DNA from: Rhizorhabdus wittichii RW1
Lineage (GTDB): Bacteria > Pseudomonadota > Alphaproteobacteria > Sphingomonadales > Sphingomonadaceae
Assembly (NCBI GenBank): GCA_000016765.1
Contig: CP000699.1
Coordinates: 4,591,501 to 4,655,500 of the forward strand
Direction of reading: 5' to 3'
Length of the DNA: 64,000 bases
Shown: in pieces, positions 17,388 to 25,938 of the stretch
How the letters are laid out: each line of letters begins with the position of its first letter
How positions within the stretch are numbered: the first letter of the stretch is position 1
Notes under the pieces: generated by a model
Database searches by the model: none
Told to the model about the DNA's origin: nothing
Seen by the model: only the letters and a program-made list of their open reading frames with translations
Made by a program: the position numbers and the translations under genes

Positions 17388-18669
17388 GACATACGACGGA
17401 AAAAATGCACCCGATGCGGTTCCTCTCGAGGAGCGGGTGCGCGAGGATCGCCTTCACGCGTCGCTCTACACCGATCCCGACATCTTCCACCGGGAGATCG
17501 AGCGGATTTTCCATGGCGGCTGGGTGTGGGTCGCCCATGAAAGCGAGATCCCCGAGCCCGGTGATTTCAAGACGACCGAAATCGGCCTGTCGCCGATCAT
17601 CGTCACACGGGCGAAAAGCGGCCGCGTGCATGTCCTTTTGAACCGATGCCGGCACAAGGCGGCGACGGTCTGCGAAAGCCAGCGGGGCAACACGTCGAGC
17701 TTCACCTGTCCCTATCACGCCTGGAGCTATGGGCTGGACGGACGCCTGCTCGGAATACCCTATGAGGACGGATATGACGGCCTCGTCGACAAGAAGCAGC
17801 TACCGCTCCACGCGCTCGAGGTCGGCATCTATGCGGGTCTGATCTTCGCCTCGATGAATCCCGAGGTGGAGCCGCTGGACAGCTTCCTGGGCCCGGCCCG
17901 GCCATGGATCGACCTGTTCATGCACCAGGGGGGCGGCTTTCCCGTCAAGGCGTCCGGAGCGCATGCCTTCCGCTTCAACGGCAATTGGAAGATCCAGCTC
18001 GAAAATACGACCGATGCCTACCACTTTCCCTTCGTCCATCGTTCCTTCATCCATTCGGTGAGCGCGGAGATGGCGAAGACGTTCACCACCTTCGTGCGGC
18101 AGGAGGGGCCGCATGTGCGCGCGCTCGGCAATGGGCATAGCGTCGCGGTCTTCTTCCCCGAAAATGTCGATATCAGGTCGGACGACGGCCGCCCGATCCC
18201 GGCGCATTTCGAGCCGCTGGCCGCGGAACTGGCCAGGCAATTCCCGATGGACCGGGTGCGCTGGATCATCCGGGCGATCGGCGGCGTGGGTTTCAACCTC
18301 AACCTGTTCCCCAATATCGGCCTTTCGGCGGCCTTCCTGCGCGAGCTGCGGCCGCTTGCGGTCGATCGCACCGAAATCCGGCACATCGCGCTGACGATGG
18401 ACGGGGCGCCGGCCGAAGTGAACCGCCTGCGCTTGCGCCTTCACGAGAAATTCCAGGGCTCGGGAGGCTTCGGCAGTCCGGACGACATGGAGGCATGGGA
18501 ACGGGTCCAGCGCGGCGCGGGGGCCGACAGGGACGACATGTGGATCCTGCTCAACCGCGGCCTGGGCCGTGAAAAGGCCGATGCGGACGGGCAGCGCCAT
18601 TCGCACGTCACCGACGAGACCGGCATGCGCGAAGCCTATGCGATGTGGAGAAAGGCGATGATCGGATGA
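17380..18669 (+). CDS. iacC: IacC-like ring-hydroxylating dioxygenase, alpha subunit
   Basis: Rieske oxygenase large subunit, 429 aa. The Rieske ligands are C90-x-H92 and C110-x2-H113. The mononuclear iron site is D212-x2-H215-x4-H220, in 'ENTTDAYHFPFVHRS'. GGAGAGG lies 5 bp before the ATG, and the start overlaps the amidase end by 8 bp. In iac clusters IacC with IacD converts the dioxindole-acetate intermediate to catechol, with electrons from IacF. No iacF-like reductase is present here, so it must be supplied from elsewhere. It is clearly a different subfamily from the alpha subunit at 1453. Confidence 0.85.
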   Translation: MLETYDGKNAPDAVPLEERVREDRLHASLYTDPDIFHREIERIFHGGWVWVAHESEIPEPGDFKTTEIGLSPIIVTRAKSGRVHVLLNRCRHKAATVCESQRGNTSSFTCPYHAWSYGLDGRLLGIPYEDGYDGLVDKKQLPLHALEVGIYAGLIFASMNPEVEPLDSFLGPARPWIDLFMHQGGGFPVKASGAHAFRFNGNWKIQLENTTDAYHFPFVHRSFIHSVSAEMAKTFTTFVRQEGPHVRALGNGHSVAVFFPENVDIRSDDGRPIPAHFEPLAAELARQFPMDRVRWIIRAIGGVGFNLNLFPNIGLSAAFLRELRPLAVDRTEIRHIALTMDGAPAEVNRLRLRLHEKFQGSGGFGSPDDMEAWERVQRGAGADRDDMWILLNRGLGREKADADGQRHSHVTDETGMREAYAMWRKAMIG

Positions 18670-19166
18670 GGCCGGCGAACGACATGGACAAGCTGACGGG
18701 CATCGAGGACGTCAGGGCCTTCCTCGACTATGAGGCGGACCTTCTCGACCGGAACGACTATCATCGCTGGCTCGACCTGTGGGAGCCGGAGGGCTTCTAC
18801 ATCCTGCCGATCGAGCGCGAGGGGAAGGATCATGCCGATCGGCTGAACCATGTCTTCGACGATCATGTGATGCGCCGCCAGCGGGTCGAACGGCTGCTGA
18901 GCGGCCATGCGCCTTCCGCCGCGCCGATCATGCGGACCGTCCGCTTCATCTCGCGGCTGCGCGTCATGGAGACGGGCGATGCGGAGGTGCTGGTTTCGTC
19001 GTCGCTGCTCATTGCCAGCTACAAGCGGCAGGTGCTGAAGCAGCTGCCCGCCGACGTCACGCACCGGCTGACCGTCCGGCCCGGCGAAGGAATCCGCATC
19101 CGGGAAAAGATCGTCCGGCTGATCGATTCCGATGAGCCGCTCGGCGAATTGAGTTTCGTCCTGTGA
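18666..19166 (+). CDS. iacD: IacD-like ring-hydroxylating dioxygenase, beta subunit
   Basis: Small subunit, 166 aa, partner of IacC. Seen: 'VRAFLDYEADLLDRNDYHRW' at the N-terminus followed by 'LDLWEPEGFYILPIER', and the C-terminal 'LRVMETGDAEVLVSSS' and 'PGEGIRIREKIVRLID' strands typical of beta subunits. Its ATG overlaps the iacC stop (ATGA). A second ATG at 18705 is possible but would break the usual tight coupling. The stop overlaps the GTG start of the next gene. Confidence 0.85.
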   Translation: MRPANDMDKLTGIEDVRAFLDYEADLLDRNDYHRWLDLWEPEGFYILPIEREGKDHADRLNHVFDDHVMRRQRVERLLSGHAPSAAPIMRTVRFISRLRVMETGDAEVLVSSSLLIASYKRQVLKQLPADVTHRLTVRPGEGIRIREKIVRLIDSDEPLGELSFVL

Positions 19167-19921
19167 TCGGGATCGCGCGGGGGGAAGACCGCGTCGCGCT
19201 GGTCACGGGAGGGGGCAGCGGACTTGGCGCCCATATCGTCCGCGCCCTCCATGCGGATGGCTACAGGGTCCTGATTGGCGATGTCGCGATGGACGGCGCC
19301 AAGGCGCTGGCGCGTGACCTGGATGCGGGCGGGGAACGCGTCAGGGCCGTCCCGCTGGACGTCCGCGACAAGCGCGCCTTTGTCGCCGTGGTGGAGGCGG
19401 CGGCCGATTGGGGCGGCATCGACGTGCTGGTCAACAACGCCGCGATCACGCCGACCACGCCCGTCATGCTGATCGAGCCCGATGAGTTCGACGCGGTGAT
19501 GGCCGTCAATCTGCGGGGTCCCTTTTTCGGCTGCCAGGTCGTCGGCGAACATCTGCGGGGACGCCGGGCGGGACGGATCATCAATATCGCCTCGCAGGCG
19601 GGACAGATGGGCGGCACCGTGACGGGCGCCCATTATGCGGCGGCGAAGGCGGCATTGATGCTGCTGACCAAATTCTTCGCGCGGGAATTCGGCGGGACGG
19701 GGATCACCGTCAATGCCGTGTCGCCGGGGGCGCTCGATCTGCCGGCGGTGCGCGCGGCGCTTCCCGCCGAACGGTTGCAGGCGATCGCCGCCGCCATGCC
19801 GTCCGGCCGGCTCGGTCATCCGGAGGAGGTCGCGGCCGCGGTCTGCCTCCTCGCCTCCTCGTCCATGGGCTACGTCACCGGGGCGACCTGGGACATCAAC
19901 GGCGGGACTTTCATGCGCTGA
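19163..19921 (+). CDS. iacE: IacE-like short-chain dehydrogenase/reductase
   Basis: SDR oxidoreductase, 252 aa, with a Rossmann fold. Seen: nucleotide motif 'TGGGSGLG' at 15-22, acidic D40 after beta-2 (suggesting NAD(H)), 'NNAA' at 91-94, and catalytic S144, Y158 and K162 ('YAAAK'). It begins at a GTG overlapping the iacD stop. Position matches IacE, which acts early in conversion of hydroxylated indoleacetate to the dioxindole form; in other dioxygenase operons this place is filled by a cis-diol dehydrogenase, which remains an alternative. It is the last enzyme gene of the operon. Confidence 0.82.
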   Translation: MIGIARGEDRVALVTGGGSGLGAHIVRALHADGYRVLIGDVAMDGAKALARDLDAGGERVRAVPLDVRDKRAFVAVVEAAADWGGIDVLVNNAAITPTTPVMLIEPDEFDAVMAVNLRGPFFGCQVVGEHLRGRRAGRIINIASQAGQMGGTVTGAHYAAAKAALMLLTKFFAREFGGTGITVNAVSPGALDLPAVRAALPAERLQAIAAAMPSGRLGHPEEVAAAVCLLASSSMGYVTGATWDINGGTFMR

Positions 19922-19948
19922 CGCGCAATCGTTGCGCTGTAGGGATAG
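19914..19948 (+). promoter_or_regulatory. Operator repeats before the iac AraC-type regulator
   Basis: A clear repeat TGCGCTGTAGGGATAG (19933-19948) and a weaker copy TGCGCTGACGCGCAAT (19914-19929) 19 bp upstream overlap the iacE stop. They end 57 bp before the regulator's ATG. This suggests the regulator controls its own gene. Confidence 0.5.
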
Positions 19949-20005
19949 TCGGCGTTATTCTCGCGGGCCATGCTCCCGAGAGGTTGACGATTCTGCGAGG
20001 CGGTC

Positions 20006-21016
20006 ATGTTCACCTTGATCACCAGCGACGATATTTTCCGCTCCAATGTCGGCGCCGCCCTGTATCACACCGGCAGCCTGCTGGAGGGGACGGAGTATTT
20101 CCGGACGCATTCGCACGGCTTCGAGTTGCGGCCGTTCAGCGTCGCGCCCGGTTTCAGGCTGGATCACAAGCGCCTGGATGTCGGGCGGATCAAGATCGAT
20201 TTCGCGCGGATCGACTGCGGCAAGGTGTTCGAGGTCATCCAGGTCTGCGATCCCGGCTATTATAGCTGCCGGATACCGATCACCGGCAGTTGCGAATATC
20301 GCCTGCACAACGCCAAATGGACCCTCGGGCCGGGACAGATACTGGCGGGCAATCCCTTCGACTCGATTCCGAAGCGGTTCGTCGCTCCCTATACCCAGGC
20401 TATTCTGAGCATCGAGGTGGGCGCGCTCAACGAAGTCCTGGCGGCGGAGCTGGGGCACCCGATCGTCGATCCGTTGCGGTTCGAGCCCATCCCCTCGGCC
20501 GGGCCCGCGGCGCGGCTGCTTTCCACCATGGTCGAATTCAACTGGATGACGTTCGACACCGGCACGGCGGCGACCCACTGGCGGGTTGCCCGCCAGCTCG
20601 AGCGCGCCCTGCTCGTCGGCCTGCTGAGAGCGGCGCCGCACAATTATTCGGTGGAAATGGAGCTGCAAAGCCGCGAGATCGCGCCCCATTATGTTCGCCG
20701 GGCAGAGGCGTATATCCGCGCCAACATGGCCAGGGACCTGAAGATGGAGGATATCGTCGAGGAGTCGGGGGTCAGCAGCCGCACGCTCTTCTACGGCTTC
20801 CGTCGCTGGCGCCAGACCACGCCGATGGCCTATCTCAAGGCCGCGAGACTGGACTGCGCGCGCATGGCGCTGACCGGGGCTTCGGTGGCGGGAGGCAGCG
20901 TCACCGATGTCGCGCTGGGCGTCGGCTATCAATATTTGAGCCGCTTTTCGTCCGACTATCGCGCCCGGTTCGGGGAGCGGCCGTCCGATACCTTGTTGTC
21001 CGTAACCCGGCAATGA
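20006..21016 (+). CDS. AraC-family transcriptional regulator of the iac region
   Basis: Regulator of 336 aa. The N-terminal ~200 residues resemble the AraC-binding-like sensor ('FELRPFSVAPGFRLDHKRL', 'LGPGQILAGNPFDSIPKRF'). The C-terminal ~100 residues form the two helix-turn-helix motifs ('KMEDIVEESGVSSRTLFYGF', 'VTDVALGVGYQYLSRFSSDY'). GAGGCGG precedes the ATG. It follows iacE on the same strand and has the repeat motif in front of it, so it is the leading candidate to bind the tandem operators. Known Pseudomonas iac clusters use a MarR-type IacR, so this is a different control scheme. The AraC at 3961 is the other candidate. Confidence 0.88.
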   Translation: MFTLITSDDIFRSNVGAALYHTGSLLEGTEYFRTHSHGFELRPFSVAPGFRLDHKRLDVGRIKIDFARIDCGKVFEVIQVCDPGYYSCRIPITGSCEYRLHNAKWTLGPGQILAGNPFDSIPKRFVAPYTQAILSIEVGALNEVLAAELGHPIVDPLRFEPIPSAGPAARLLSTMVEFNWMTFDTGTAATHWRVARQLERALLVGLLRAAPHNYSVEMELQSREIAPHYVRRAEAYIRANMARDLKMEDIVEESGVSSRTLFYGFRRWRQTTPMAYLKAARLDCARMALTGASVAGGSVTDVALGVGYQYLSRFSSDYRARFGERPSDTLLSVTRQ

Positions 21017-21050
21017 TCCCGTCCGGGCGGCCCGAAGCCGCCGGAGGGAC

Positions 21051-21076
21051 GGAGATCCGCGATCACGCGGATCTCC
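21051..21076. terminator. Bidirectional hairpin between convergent genes
   Basis: A perfect 11-bp stem GGAGATCCGCG / CGCGGATCTCC with an ATCA loop lies between the AraC stop (21016) and the aminotransferase stop (21086). A smaller stem GGCGGC / GCCGCC lies at 21026-21042. It probably ends transcription from both sides. Confidence 0.65.
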
Positions 21077-21085
21077 CGGTCTTCG

Positions 21086-22276
21086 TCAGGACGTCGCCGC
21101 TTGTCCGTCGCCAAGCGCCGCGATGAAGCGAGCGGCCTCTTCCAGGCTGATCCCGGCAAGATTGATCCGTCCGCTTTCGGCCATGTAGATCGCCTGTTCG
21201 GTGCGCAGCATCTGCACCTGTTCGGGCTGAAGGGCGAGCTGGGCGAACATGCCCTGCTGGCCGGCGAGAACCGCCAGGCCGGGCACCTTACCGAACAGGG
21301 CGCGGACGCCCCGGATGCGGGCGCGCATTTCGGCGAGTTCGGCCTGCCATTGTCCGGTCAGTCCAGCATCCGACAGGATCGCCTCGACGATCGCCGCCCC
21401 ATGATCCGGCGGCATCGACCAGAGCAGGCGGCTGCGCAGCGCGAGGTTCGACATCACGGCCAGGTTGCTGCCGGTCGATCCGGTCCGCACGAAAAGGGCG
21501 CCGACACGCTCGCGATAGAGGCCGAAATTCTTGCTGCACGAATAAGCGAGGAAATATTGCGGCAGGTCGGCGATGATCCTGACACCCGCCAGATCCTCTT
21601 CGATGCCGGTTCCCAGCCCGTGATAGGCGAAATCGACGAACGGAATCAGCCCGCGCTCGCGCATCGCGGCGGCGGCTTCCGTCCATTGCGCGGGGGTGAG
21701 GTCGGCGCCGGTCGGGTTATGGCAGCAACCTTGCAGCAGGATGACGTCGCCGGGCTCGGCGCGGTTCCGCAGCAGATCCATGACCTCGTCAAAGGCCACC
21801 AGTCCGGTCGCGGGGTCGAGATAGCGGAACGTCGCCGGTTCGAGCCCCGCAATGCGGGCCAGGGGGATATGGGCGGGCCAACTGGGATCGCTGATCCAGA
21901 TCCGGGTTCCGGGGCGGGCGGCGTTGGCGATCTCCATGCCCAGCCGGATCGCGCCGGTGCCGCCCGGCGTTTGCAGCCCGACCAGGTCGGAGGGAGCAGG
22001 TTGCGCGAACAGGAGGGCGCGCAGGCGATCCAGATAGGCGACGTTGCCGTCGGCTCCCAGATAGGCCTTCGTGGCTTGGGTTTCGACGAGCTTCCGTTCG
22101 GCCGCCTTGACCGCCCGGAACACCGGCGTTTCGCCCTTGTCGTTGCGATAGACGCCGACGCCAAGGTCGATCTTTCCCGCGCGCCCGTCTTCCCGGAACA
22201 ATTTGATGAGCGAAAGCAGCGGGTCGGCGGGCTGTGGCTGAAGCGTGGCGAAGAAGGAAGTCGGGGATTGTGTCAT
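21086..22276 (-). CDS. Class I aminotransferase (aromatic/aspartate type)
   Basis: PLP-dependent transaminase, 396 aa, of the TyrB/AspC type. Seen: 'GVYRNDKGETPVFRAVK', the PLP-contact segment 'QTPGGTGAIRLG', 'QGCCHNPTGADLTPAQW', D215 and Y218 in 'FVDFAYHG', the Schiff-base lysine K249 in 'SCSKNFGLYRERVG', and R257. AAAGGA precedes the ATG; the frame runs further upstream but that is not coding. It is the last gene of a six-gene minus-strand operon with a hydantoinase-like protein. It may therefore deaminate an aromatic or acidic amino acid released by the pathway. Confidence 0.92.
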   Translation of the reverse strand: MTQSPTSFFATLQPQPADPLLSLIKLFREDGRAGKIDLGVGVYRNDKGETPVFRAVKAAERKLVETQATKAYLGADGNVAYLDRLRALLFAQPAPSDLVGLQTPGGTGAIRLGMEIANAARPGTRIWISDPSWPAHIPLARIAGLEPATFRYLDPATGLVAFDEVMDLLRNRAEPGDVILLQGCCHNPTGADLTPAQWTEAAAAMRERGLIPFVDFAYHGLGTGIEEDLAGVRIIADLPQYFLAYSCSKNFGLYRERVGALFVRTGSTGSNLAVMSNLALRSRLLWSMPPDHGAAIVEAILSDAGLTGQWQAELAEMRARIRGVRALFGKVPGLAVLAGQQGMFAQLALQPEQVQMLRTEQAIYMAESGRINLAGISLEEAARFIAALGDGQAATS

Positions 22277-22305
22277 GCGCCGGTCCTTTGGGCTGTGACG
22301 GGGGA

Positions 22306-23580
22306 TCAGATGGCTTGCGGCCGGTTGCCGCGAACGGGCGTCGCCGGCGATCGCCGCCAGGTCAGCGCCAGCAGGACGAGACCGCAGCCATAGAGGAGGC
22401 TCGCGGCCCAGCCGATCGCGAACGGACCCGCGTGGCGGTCGACCAGCGCCGCCAGCATGGCGCCGGCGATGCTCGCCGACATGGTGGCCAGGGGGGCGAT
22501 GGCGACGGCCCGCTTCGTCGGGTCGCGCAGGGCGAGAACCGTCATCAGCAGCGGTGACATGATCAGTGAGCCCACCTGCTCGGTGCATATCGCGACCTGA
22601 ATCGCGGCCTGCCGAAAGCCCGGAGGCAGGAGCGAGGCATGTGTCGATACGAAGGCGGAGGCGACGAGCAGGACGAGGCAGATGACCATCGGCGGGAACA
22701 GGCCGATGCGGCGCGCGGCCAGCGTCATCGCGCCCAGCCCCGCCAGCCCGACCAGGGCGCCCTGCGCGAGGCTGGCCGAAAGCCGGTCGACGTCCAGCCC
22801 GACATGGGCGCCCAGCCGGCCCCATGAGGCGTAGATGGTGGTGAAGCCGGTCACGAAGCAGAAGACCATGCCGATGCCCAGCCAGGCGTGACGGCCGATG
22901 GATTTAGATGCGGTCGGCGCCGCATTGTCCGGGCGATGATCGCCGACATCGGCCAGGCGCGCGAGCGGCAGCCCGCACAGGGCCATTCCCGCGAGCAGGG
23001 CGAAGATTGCCATCGGCGCGGGGCCGAAATGCGCGGCCACGCCCATCAAGGGCGGCAGAACGGAAAAGGTCAGCATAGCGAACAGGCCGACGACGAACTG
23101 GTTCAGCAGGAAGAAGCGGTCGGGATCGGGCGAGCGGCCGATGCGGGCGAGCGCGGCGGACATCGCCACCCCCTCGCCGAGGCCGGCGAGCAACCGGAGC
23201 AATCCGGTCACGGCCAATCCGCCCGCTCCTTTCCAGAGCGCGAGGCTCAGCGCGACGTTCGCGAAACAGATCGTCGCCAGCCCGGCCTTCAGCAGCGTGG
23301 ATGTGGGCCGGCCGAGACCGAACATGCCCACGCAGAGCGATGCGACGCCTGCCGCCAGGAGTTCGACCGAACCGACCATGAGCAGCATTTGCGGCGACGC
23401 GCCGATGCCGGCTGCCATGGCCTCGGTCCACAAGGGCAGGAGGATCAGGTTGGAGAAGCCGAGACAGGCCGCGGGAATGACGGCGACAAGGAACAGCCAG
23501 CGATGTCGTTTCGTTCGTTCGACGGCGGGGGCGGCCCCGTTCGTTTCCATGCCGACCGTCCCGTCGGCTAAAGCGCGCAT
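22306..23580 (-). CDS. Major facilitator superfamily transporter
   Basis: Inner-membrane carrier of 424 aa with about 12 hydrophobic helices, for example 'WLFLVAVIPAACLGFSNLIL', 'VGLFAMLTFSVLPPLMG' and 'MVICLVLLVASAFVS', and a central loop ('LARLADVGDHRPDNAAPTAS') splitting it into two halves. The first ATG overlaps the end of the amidohydrolase gene by 13 bp; METNG at residue 11 is an alternative start. Its place after catabolic genes that begin with a TonB receptor suggests it carries the same compound from periplasm to cytoplasm. The substrate is not recognisable. Confidence 0.85.
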   Translation of the reverse strand: MRALADGTVGMETNGAAPAVERTKRHRWLFLVAVIPAACLGFSNLILLPLWTEAMAAGIGASPQMLLMVGSVELLAAGVASLCVGMFGLGRPTSTLLKAGLATICFANVALSLALWKGAGGLAVTGLLRLLAGLGEGVAMSAALARIGRSPDPDRFFLLNQFVVGLFAMLTFSVLPPLMGVAAHFGPAPMAIFALLAGMALCGLPLARLADVGDHRPDNAAPTASKSIGRHAWLGIGMVFCFVTGFTTIYASWGRLGAHVGLDVDRLSASLAQGALVGLAGLGAMTLAARRIGLFPPMVICLVLLVASAFVSTHASLLPPGFRQAAIQVAICTEQVGSLIMSPLLMTVLALRDPTKRAVAIAPLATMSASIAGAMLAALVDRHAGPFAIGWAASLLYGCGLVLLALTWRRSPATPVRGNRPQAI

Positions 23581-24788
23581 CGGACGACCTTGCCGTCGCG
23601 CATGATGAAGCCGATGCGCTCCTGCTGTTCGAACAGGGCGATGTCGTCCAGCGGATTGCCGTCGATGGCGATGATGTCCGCGCAGGCGCCGGGCGCGATC
23701 GTCCCCAACTTGCCTTCCATCTGAAGCAGCGCGGCGTTGACCGAGGTCGCCGATCGCAGGATCTCGACCGGACTGCAGACGGGCAGCCGCAAGCGGAACT
23801 CGCGGGCCTGGCGATCCATCAGCGGGCCCAGCAGGTCGGTGCCGAAACCGATCTGGGCCCCGGCCTGTCGCAGATGGTCCAGCGACGCATAGGCCACGTC
23901 GCCCATCGCGCGGACCTTGTCGAGGATCGCCGCGGGCAATCCCATCTGCTCGGCGCGTTCCTTCATCGCGTCGCCGATGGCGAAGGTCGGCACGGCGAAA
24001 GCGCCGGCGGCGACGATGGCGTCGGCCCCATCCCGCTCGAGGATGGTGACGTGCTCCAGCGAACGGACGCCGTTGGCGACGCAGCGCAGCGCCGCCTCAT
24101 TGGTATGGACATGCGCCATGACATAGGCGCGGCGCGTCTCGGCCTCTTCGACCGCGACCCGGATCTCGGCGTCGCTGAACTGCCGCATCCAGATCGGGTC
24201 GGTGCGCGACAGCACGCCGCCGGACACGAACAGCTTGATGTGGTGCGCGCCCTTGCGGAGCTGATCGCGCACGACCCGGCGCACCTCGTCGGGGCCGTCG
24301 GCGACGGTCGCCAGCGCCCCGCAATAAGCGCAGGCGCAGGCGTCATAATGGTCGGGCAGGCGGAAATCGCCATGCCCGCCGGTCTGGCTGATGGCGAGGC
24401 CGGGAAAGAAGAAGCGCGGCCCGTCGATCAGGCCCTGTTCGAGGGCGGTCGCCAGCGGCAGATCGCCGCCGGCGGCATCGCGCACGGTGGTGAAGCCGCG
24501 GTGCAGCGCGCTTTCCAGGAAGCGCCGGGCATGGAGGCTGCGCAGGGCGGGGGAGATGTGGTCGACCTTTTCGAGGTCGACCTCGATCCCATAGGCGTGG
24601 AAATGGGCGTCGATCAGGCCGGGCATCACGAAATGCCCGTTCAGGTCGATCCGCCGTTCCGCGCCCGGAAGCTTGTCGAGCGGCGCGATTTCGCGGATCA
24701 GCCCGTCTTCGACATAGATGGCCTGTCCCTGCAACAGGTCGGCGGAGTGCCCGTCGAAGATCGGGCCGTTGTGCAATATCGCGGACAT
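23568..24788 (-). CDS. Metal-dependent amidohydrolase (imidazolonepropionase/prolidase-like)
   Basis: Amidohydrolase-superfamily enzyme, 406 aa, with a TIM barrel holding two metals. Ligands seen: H62 and H64 in 'LIDAHFHAYG', the carboxylated lysine K185 in 'HHIKLFVSGG', H226/H228 in 'VMAHVHTNE', H246 in 'SLEHVTIL' and D318 in 'GFGTDLLG'. The pattern fits the subgroup that includes Xaa-Pro/Xaa-Arg dipeptidases and imidazolonepropionase-like cyclic amide hydrolases. It starts 1 bp after the DUF917 stop. It is paralogous to the enzyme at 44706, which also sits beside a TonB receptor. Hydrolysis of an N-acyl amino acid or cyclic amide is inferred. Confidence 0.88.
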   Translation of the reverse strand: MSAILHNGPIFDGHSADLLQGQAIYVEDGLIREIAPLDKLPGAERRIDLNGHFVMPGLIDAHFHAYGIEVDLEKVDHISPALRSLHARRFLESALHRGFTTVRDAAGGDLPLATALEQGLIDGPRFFFPGLAISQTGGHGDFRLPDHYDACACAYCGALATVADGPDEVRRVVRDQLRKGAHHIKLFVSGGVLSRTDPIWMRQFSDAEIRVAVEEAETRRAYVMAHVHTNEAALRCVANGVRSLEHVTILERDGADAIVAAGAFAVPTFAIGDAMKERAEQMGLPAAILDKVRAMGDVAYASLDHLRQAGAQIGFGTDLLGPLMDRQAREFRLRLPVCSPVEILRSATSVNAALLQMEGKLGTIAPGACADIIAIDGNPLDDIALFEQQERIGFIMRDGKVVRCAL

Positions 24789-24789
24789 G

Positions 24790-25914
24790 TCAGCCAACGG
24801 CCTGCTGCGGCTCGCGGAGGCCGAGCAGCTCCTCCATCGGCCGGAAGTCCTCGTCGAAGCCGAAGGCGCGCGGCCCCAGGACATCGAGCGCCTCGGGACG
24901 GCGCAGCACGGGGTCGCAACTGTAGGAGAGCACCTTCACGCGCTGGCCGTAGGCGAGCATGTCGGATGTCAGCGGCTCGGCGGATTCGCGGTCGAGCACG
25001 GTGATCAGGTCGGGCACGATCGTCGCGGTCTCGCCATTGATGCGGGCGATGGTGAATTCGTTCTGGATCTCGATGACGCAATCGTCCCCGCCGCCGTTCA
25101 GCGGTTGCAGCCGGGCCTGCCCCCAATGCCAGCCGTTGCGGATCTCGTGGGTCACGTCGACGATCTTGCCGTCGAAGATGATCTTCGCGGTGCGATCGGG
25201 CCAGCTGTTCAGATAGCGCAGCAGATTGTCGAAGGGGTCGCCATGGCTGTTGCGGCCTTCGCGTATGGCGCGTCCGATCTCCAGCGTCTGGCTGATGGTG
25301 CCGTGGATGGTCACTTCGCGCGCGCGCTTGCCGGACATCGGATACATCATGCAGAAGGCGCCGGCGCCCATCGCGATCGTCGCGGCGCGCGAGATATCCT
25401 CCGCCATCTTGTCGTCGGAGGCCTCGATCGTGACGACGTTGCCGCGTTCCTCCATGAGGATGGACGGCGTGACCGGGCAGCCGTGGATGCTGAAGGTGGT
25501 CATGTTCAGCTGCGGCAGCGCCCGGCCGATGCCGTCGGCATCGAGGACGGGCACCCCGCTGATCGCCCCCAGCGCCAACGGCATCATCGAATTGGCGCCG
25601 CCGATCTCCATGCAGAGCAAGGCGTCCACGCGCCGGTCGAAATGCGCCTCGGCGCGGGCCAGCACGCGCAGCATCGCCGTCTTGCTCAACAGGTTCTCGA
25701 CCAGGATGGAAGGCGCGCCGACGCCGGCAAAGACCAGCACGAAATCGTCGTCGCCGATCTCGTCGCAGCTTATGATCTTGGGGAAATTCCCGTTGGCGAC
25801 CTCCGCCGCCACGAGCAGCTCGCCGATATAGGGATCGCCGCCGCCGCCCGTGCCCAGCACGACGGCGCCACGGGCCATGTCCTGGACGTCGCGCGGTGAA
25901 TTGATGATGTACAT
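24790..25914 (-). CDS. DUF917 family protein (S-methyl-thiohydantoin desulfurase type)
   Basis: Protein of 374 aa matching the DUF917 family, which regularly accompanies HyuA-like hydantoinases; one characterised branch is annotated as S-methyl-thiohydantoin desulfurase. Seen: glycine-rich N-terminus 'VVLGTGGGGDPYIGELL', 'VFAGVGAPSILVENLL', 'CMEIGGANSMMPLALG' with 'GVPVLDADGIGRA', and a C-terminal domain with 'GETATIVPDLITVLD'. It lies between the hydantoinase-like gene (24 bp gap) and the amidohydrolase (1 bp gap). Whether this one removes sulfur, opens a ring or does something else cannot be told from sequence. Confidence 0.82.
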   Translation of the reverse strand: MYIINSPRDVQDMARGAVVLGTGGGGDPYIGELLVAAEVANGNFPKIISCDEIGDDDFVLVFAGVGAPSILVENLLSKTAMLRVLARAEAHFDRRVDALLCMEIGGANSMMPLALGAISGVPVLDADGIGRALPQLNMTTFSIHGCPVTPSILMEERGNVVTIEASDDKMAEDISRAATIAMGAGAFCMMYPMSGKRAREVTIHGTISQTLEIGRAIREGRNSHGDPFDNLLRYLNSWPDRTAKIIFDGKIVDVTHEIRNGWHWGQARLQPLNGGGDDCVIEIQNEFTIARINGETATIVPDLITVLDRESAEPLTSDMLAYGQRVKVLSYSCDPVLRRPEALDVLGPRAFGFDEDFRPMEELLGLREPQQAVG

Positions 25915-25938
25915 GATATCCTCTCGATTGCCGCGGGG

